DNA of 64,000 nt from Hyphomicrobiales bacterium. Lineage in GTDB: Bacteria > Pseudomonadota > Alphaproteobacteria > Rhizobiales > Xanthobacteraceae. Positions 59,981-64,000 of the stretch are shown here, in pieces. The first letter of the stretch is position 1, and every line of letters begins with the position of its first letter. A model generated the notes under the pieces. It made no database searches. It was given only the letters and a program-made list of their open reading frames with translations, and was not told the origin of the DNA. A program made the translations under genes and the position numbers. Location of the stretch: positions 109,875-173,874 of the forward strand of contig JAFKKO010000111.1 of NCBI GenBank assembly GCA_017305455.1, read 5' to 3'.

Positions 59981-62785
59981 TTAAGCCGAACGCGCCGCCC
60001 GCTTTTCGCTGACGCCGCCTTCAGCGAGCAGATGCACCAGCGCACGCTTGATCGCGGCCTGCCGGGTCGGCGCGGTGATCTGCGCGCCGAGCAGGTCGGT
60101 GACGTAGAACACGTCGCGCGCCCGCTCGCCGAAGGTCGAGACATGGGCCGAGCCGATGTTGAGATTGAGCTTGGAGAGCGCCGTCGTCAGTTCGTAGAGC
60201 AGGCCGGGGCGGTCGAGACCGGAGACCTCGATCACGGTGAAGCGGTCCGACCAAAGATTGTTGATGACGACATCCGGCTCGACGATGAACGGCTTGGGCT
60301 TGGATTTGGCGGCGGTGCGCTTGGCCACGATCTCGGGAAGCTGAAGCTTGCCGTCCAGCACCTGCTCGATTATCTCGCCGATGCGCGTGGCGCGGCGCGC
60401 CTCGTCCTCGTCGCGGTCGTATTCGCGCGAGATCGCGATGGTATCGAGCGCCCGCCCGTCGGTGGTGGTGTAGATCTGCGCATCCACGATGTTGGCGCCG
60501 GCGGATGCGCAGGCGCCCGCGATGATCGACAACAGCCAGGGATGGTCGGGCGCGAGAATGGTGAGTTCGGTGACGCCGCGCGTCTCGTCGAATCCGACAT
60601 TGACGGCAAGCTTGTTGCCGTTGCGGTCGGTCTCTTTGACGAAACGCGCATGACGGATCTTGTGGGGCAGGTCGACCTTGAGCCAGTAGGCCGGATAATG
60701 CCGCGCGATATAGGCGTTGAGCTCGACCTGCGGCCATTCGGTGAAGGCCTCGCGGAATTCGGCCTGCGCGGCCTCGAGGCGCTGAACGCGGTTGACCTCC
60801 GAGAAGCCGCCGGTCAGCACCGGCTCGGTCTCGTAATACAGCGTGCGGATGAGCTGCGCCTTCCAGCCGTTCCACACGCCGGGGCCGACGCCGCGGATGT
60901 CGGCGGTGGTCAGGATGGTGAGCAGCTTCATCTGCTCGACCGACTGCATCACGGCGGCGAAATTCTCGATCGTCTTGCGGTCCGACAGGTCGCGCGACTG
61001 CGCCACCGTGGACATCGTCAGATGCTCCTTGATCAGCCAGGCGATCAGGTCGGTATCGGCGGCGTTGAAGCCGAAGCGCGGACACAGTCTGCGCGCCACT
61101 TTCGCCCCGGCGATCGAATGATCCTCCGGCCGGCCCTTGGCGATGTCGTGCAGGAACACCGTCATATAAAGCACGGCGCGATGCTCCGGGCGAATCTTGC
61201 GCATCAGATCGGTGGCGACCGACAGCTCCTCGTGATTGCCGCGCTCGATGTCCTGCAAAATGCCGACGCAGCGGATCAGGTGTTCGTCCACCGTATAGTG
61301 ATGATACATGTTGAACTGCATCATCGCGACGATCTTGCCGAAGGCGCGGATGAACTGTCCGAGCACGCCGGTCTCGTTCATCCGCCGCAGCACCGTTTCG
61401 GCGTTCTCCGAGGTGAGAATCTCCATGAACAGCCGGTTCGCCTCGGCGTTCTCGCGCAGTTGCGGCGTGATCAGCTTGAGCGAGCGCGTCGCCATGCGCA
61501 TGGCGTCGGGATGAAAGGCGAGATTGTTCTTCTGCGCGAGGCGGAAGACCCGGATCAGGTTGACGGGATCGTTCTTGAAGACGTTCGGCGTCGCGAGGTT
61601 GATGCGCGCATTGTCGACCACGAAGTCGATGGTGCCCGGCACCTTGCCGCGTTTGCGCTGCGGCCGCAGTCTCGCCATCAGGCGGCCGAGCACCGGCGCA
61701 GGCTTGGCTTCCTCTTCCTCCAGCTTGGCGCACAGGATCGCGGTAAGGTCGCCGACATCCTTGGCCATCAGGAAGTAGTGTTTCATGAAGCGCTCGACAT
61801 CCTGCATGCCGGGATGCGAGGTGTAGCCGAGGCGCTGCGCGATCTCGCGCTGGATGTCGAACGACAGCCGTTCCTCGGCGCGTCCGGTGTAGAAATGCAT
61901 GTTGCAGCGGACTGAGAGCAGGAAGTCCTCGCAGCGCCGGAAGGTGCGATATTCGGCAGCATCGAACACGCCGCGCTTGACCAGTTCGCGGGTGTCGCTG
62001 ACGCGGTAGACGTATTTGGCGATCCAGAACAGCGTGTGCAGGTCGCGCAGGCCGCCTTTGCCGTCCTTGACGTTGGGCTCCACCAGATAGCGGGACTGGC
62101 CGGCGCGGCGGTGACGCTCCTCGCGCTCGGCGAGCTTGGCGGTGACGAATTCCGCCGCGGTGCCTTGCACCACATCATGGTCGAAGCGCTTGACCAGTTC
62201 ATCGTAAAGCGGGCTGTCGCCGACCAGAAACCGCGTTTCCAGGATCGAGGTGCGGATCGTCATGTCGGCGCGCGCAAGGCGGATCGATTCATCGACCGAG
62301 CGCGTGGCGTGACCGACCTTGAGACCGATGTCCCACAGGCAGTACAGGATCACCTCGGCGACCTGCTCGCCCCACGCGGTCTGCTTGTAGGGCAGCACGA
62401 ACAACAGATCGATGTCGGATTCCGGCGCCAGCAGGCCGCGGCCGTAACCGCCGGTGGCGACCACCGCCATCCGTTCGGAGTCGGAGCGCATATGCGAGCG
62501 GTAGATGTGTTTGGTGGCGGTATCGTAGAGCAGGCGGATGATCTCGTCCTGCACGGCGCATAGACGCTGCGCGCAGGCGCGGCCCTGACGATCCCTCAGC
62601 AGTTCGGTTTGGGCGATCTCGCGCGCCTGTGCGAGAGCGTTCTTGAGCAGCTGGGTCAGCGCGGTGCGAAACGCATCGTCGCTGCCGCCGTGCTTGTCGG
62701 CGAGGGCGTCGATCTGCCGGGCGATCGCATCCGGATCGAACTGCAGCGGGTGTTGATGGGACCGGTCGAGCGTCACGTCATCCAT
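59981..62785 (-). CDS. glnD: Bifunctional uridylyltransferase/uridylyl-removing enzyme GlnD
   Basis: A 934-residue nitrogen sensor. The nucleotidyltransferase motif GGYGRGLLAPESDID is near residue 110, the HD domain VFLHDIAKGRPEDHS near 545, and two ACT domains close the protein (ELTILAPDHPWLLSII and IEVSGLDRPGLLYELTTALS). It uridylylates PII proteins when glutamine is low and deuridylylates them when high. Length is normal for alphaproteobacteria. Confidence 0.97.
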   Translation of the reverse strand: MDDVTLDRSHQHPLQFDPDAIARQIDALADKHGGSDDAFRTALTQLLKNALAQAREIAQTELLRDRQGRACAQRLCAVQDEIIRLLYDTATKHIYRSHMRSDSERMAVVATGGYGRGLLAPESDIDLLFVLPYKQTAWGEQVAEVILYCLWDIGLKVGHATRSVDESIRLARADMTIRTSILETRFLVGDSPLYDELVKRFDHDVVQGTAAEFVTAKLAEREERHRRAGQSRYLVEPNVKDGKGGLRDLHTLFWIAKYVYRVSDTRELVKRGVFDAAEYRTFRRCEDFLLSVRCNMHFYTGRAEERLSFDIQREIAQRLGYTSHPGMQDVERFMKHYFLMAKDVGDLTAILCAKLEEEEAKPAPVLGRLMARLRPQRKRGKVPGTIDFVVDNARINLATPNVFKNDPVNLIRVFRLAQKNNLAFHPDAMRMATRSLKLITPQLRENAEANRLFMEILTSENAETVLRRMNETGVLGQFIRAFGKIVAMMQFNMYHHYTVDEHLIRCVGILQDIERGNHEELSVATDLMRKIRPEHRAVLYMTVFLHDIAKGRPEDHSIAGAKVARRLCPRFGFNAADTDLIAWLIKEHLTMSTVAQSRDLSDRKTIENFAAVMQSVEQMKLLTILTTADIRGVGPGVWNGWKAQLIRTLYYETEPVLTGGFSEVNRVQRLEAAQAEFREAFTEWPQVELNAYIARHYPAYWLKVDLPHKIRHARFVKETDRNGNKLAVNVGFDETRGVTELTILAPDHPWLLSIIAGACASAGANIVDAQIYTTTDGRALDTIAISREYDRDEDEARRATRIGEIIEQVLDGKLQLPEIVAKRTAAKSKPKPFIVEPDVVINNLWSDRFTVIEVSGLDRPGLLYELTTALSKLNLNIGSAHVSTFGERARDVFYVTDLLGAQITAPTRQAAIKRALVHLLAEGGVSEKRAARSA

Positions 62786-63000
62786 GCTATCCGGATATCC
62801 AACCGTAATCCCGGTGTCACGGTGGATTGTTCAGGATTTGGAAGGTTCGTGTCGGTTTCCGTTCTCCGGAGAAAATTTTTGCTGGAGCCGTGTTGTCGGG
62901 GGCAAGGATTTTCTGGTTGACTAATGGTGCTAACTAATTGATCTATTGAAATAATTATCCACTCCAAAGTTTCCTTGCCCTTCCATCCATGGAGAAAATT

Positions 63001-63975
63001 ATGTTCGAGATTTCCCGACGCGGCTTTGCCGTGCTTGTCGCGGGTGCGCTGGTTGCCCCGGGCGCGGCGCGTGCGGCGGATGCGCCCAAGCAGATCGCCA
63101 TCGATTGGGCGACCTACAATCCGGTGTCCATCGTTCTCAAGGAAAAGGGGCTGCTGGAAAAGGAATTCGCCAAGGACGGCATCAAGATCGTCTGGGTGCA
63201 GACGCTTGGCTCCAACAAGGCGCTTGAATTCCTCAATGCCGGCTCGATCGATTTCGGTTCGACCGCCGGCTCCGCCGCGCTGGTCGCGCGCATCAACGGC
63301 AATCCGATCAAGTCGGTCTATGTCTATTCGCGCCCCGAATGGACCGCGCTCGTCACCGGCAAGGATTCCAAGATCACCAAGGTCGCCGATCTGAAGGGCA
63401 AGCGCGTCGCGGTGACCCGCGGCACCGATCCGCATATCTTCCTTGTGCGCGCGCTGCTCGATGCCGGCCTGACCGAGAAGGACATCACTCCGGTGCTGCT
63501 GCAGCACCCGGACGGCAAGACCGCACTCGTGCGCGGCGATGTCGATGCCTGGGCGGGCCTCGATCCGATGATGGCGCAGGCCGAGATCGAGGACGGCGTG
63601 AAGCTGTTCTATCGCAAGCCCGAGGCCAACACCTGGGGCATTCTCAATACCCGCGAGCAGTTCCTCAAGGATCATCCGGACATCGTGCGCCGCGTGCTCG
63701 CGGTGTATGAGGAGGCGCGCAAATATTCGCTGGCCAATTACGACGTGGTGAAGCGCGACTTCATCGCCGTCACCAAGCTGCCGGACAACGTGGTCGACAA
63801 GCAGCTCAAGGAGCGCACCGAACTGACCCACAACAAGATCGGCGAACCGCAGCGCGAGTCGATCCTCGCCGCGGGCCTTGCGCTGCAGCAGGCCGGCGTG
63901 ATCCAGCCGAATGTCGATGTGAAGGCCAATGTCGACGCGCTGCTCGATGCGCAGGTGCCGCTGCCGACCAATTGA
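63001..63975 (+). CDS. ABC transporter substrate-binding protein, SsuA/NrtA-like (aliphatic sulfonate type)
   Basis: A 324-residue periplasmic protein with a twin-arginine-type signal (SRRGFAV, cleavage near ARA-A). The core has VQTLGSNKALEFLNAGSIDF and TRGTDPHIFLVRALLDAGL, typical of SsuA-like binding proteins for alkanesulfonates, taurine or nitrate. ATG 63001 follows GGAG at 8 nt; an earlier ATG at 62989 overlaps that site. The permease and ATPase genes should follow outside the window. Confidence 0.9.
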   Translation: MFEISRRGFAVLVAGALVAPGAARAADAPKQIAIDWATYNPVSIVLKEKGLLEKEFAKDGIKIVWVQTLGSNKALEFLNAGSIDFGSTAGSAALVARINGNPIKSVYVYSRPEWTALVTGKDSKITKVADLKGKRVAVTRGTDPHIFLVRALLDAGLTEKDITPVLLQHPDGKTALVRGDVDAWAGLDPMMAQAEIEDGVKLFYRKPEANTWGILNTREQFLKDHPDIVRRVLAVYEEARKYSLANYDVVKRDFIAVTKLPDNVVDKQLKERTELTHNKIGEPQRESILAAGLALQQAGVIQPNVDVKANVDALLDAQVPLPTN

Positions 63976-64000
63976 AACGGCAGGCAATGAATGGTCCGGC

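Noticed and set aside
62917-62990. Promoter of the SsuA-like gene
   Set aside because: A TTGACT is present at about 62917 but no convincing -10 box is found at proper distance.

Overview
The window is high-GC alphaproteobacterial DNA. The housekeeping genes at the right end (RegB/ActS-RegA/ActR redox two-component pair, MmcB, intracellular PHB depolymerase, GlnD, PBP1A) point to Hyphomicrobiales, most likely the Bradyrhizobium/Rhodopseudomonas/Afipia/Nitrobacter group (inference from gene content). About 49.2 kb on the left belongs to an integrative and conjugative element (ICE). It abuts the chromosome at a tRNA-Arg(CCG) locus near 49.1-49.5 kb. The left end of the element is outside the window.

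Region 1, cargo (1-15.9 kb): metal, metalloid and redox resistance. It starts with a lipoprotein plus outer-membrane porin operon behind a MerR-type promoter with a 19-bp spacer. Next is an XRE regulator with a histidine-rich tail followed by a P-type ATPase, then a DevB-DevC-DevA-like exporter. Upstream of that is a small membrane protein with a perfect FNR/FixK box. A long minus-strand series follows: thiolase, CDF efflux protein, OsmC, rhodanese, small CxxC protein, ArsP-like permease, ArsR, arsenate reductase, a second P-type ATPase and an RcnR/DmeR-like repressor with its operator.

Region 2, conjugation (15.9-36.2 kb): read mostly leftwards. It holds trbBCDEJKLFGI, traG, a MOBP relaxase with a candidate oriT (nic-like TATCCTG/C), a lytic transglycosylase, traF, parA and an AlpA-like excisionase (RdfS-like). 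Upstream is a regulatory cassette matching the FseA-QseM-QseC system of Mesorhizobium ICEMlSymR7A. fseA is split into two reading frames at a probable +1 programmed frameshift. An IS5-family element is inserted directly behind the qseC-like gene.

Region 3, element maintenance (37-49.2 kb): DUF736, small membrane proteins, DUF2493, a Toprim/DUF7146 protein, ParB, DUF932, a DUF1778/GNAT toxin-antitoxin pair and a large serine recombinase whose last codons run antisense into tRNA-Arg. Four genes here carry two kinds of repeated, structured 5' leader; base changes in the stems of the copies are largely compensatory, so these look like cis-regulatory RNAs. A perfect intrinsic terminator follows parB.

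Region 4, chromosome (49.5-64 kb): YccF, an Ada-type metal-binding protein, old yellow enzyme, MBL hydrolase, mmcB, actR, actS, phaZ, a zincin, PBP1A, glnD and a SsuA-like binding protein.
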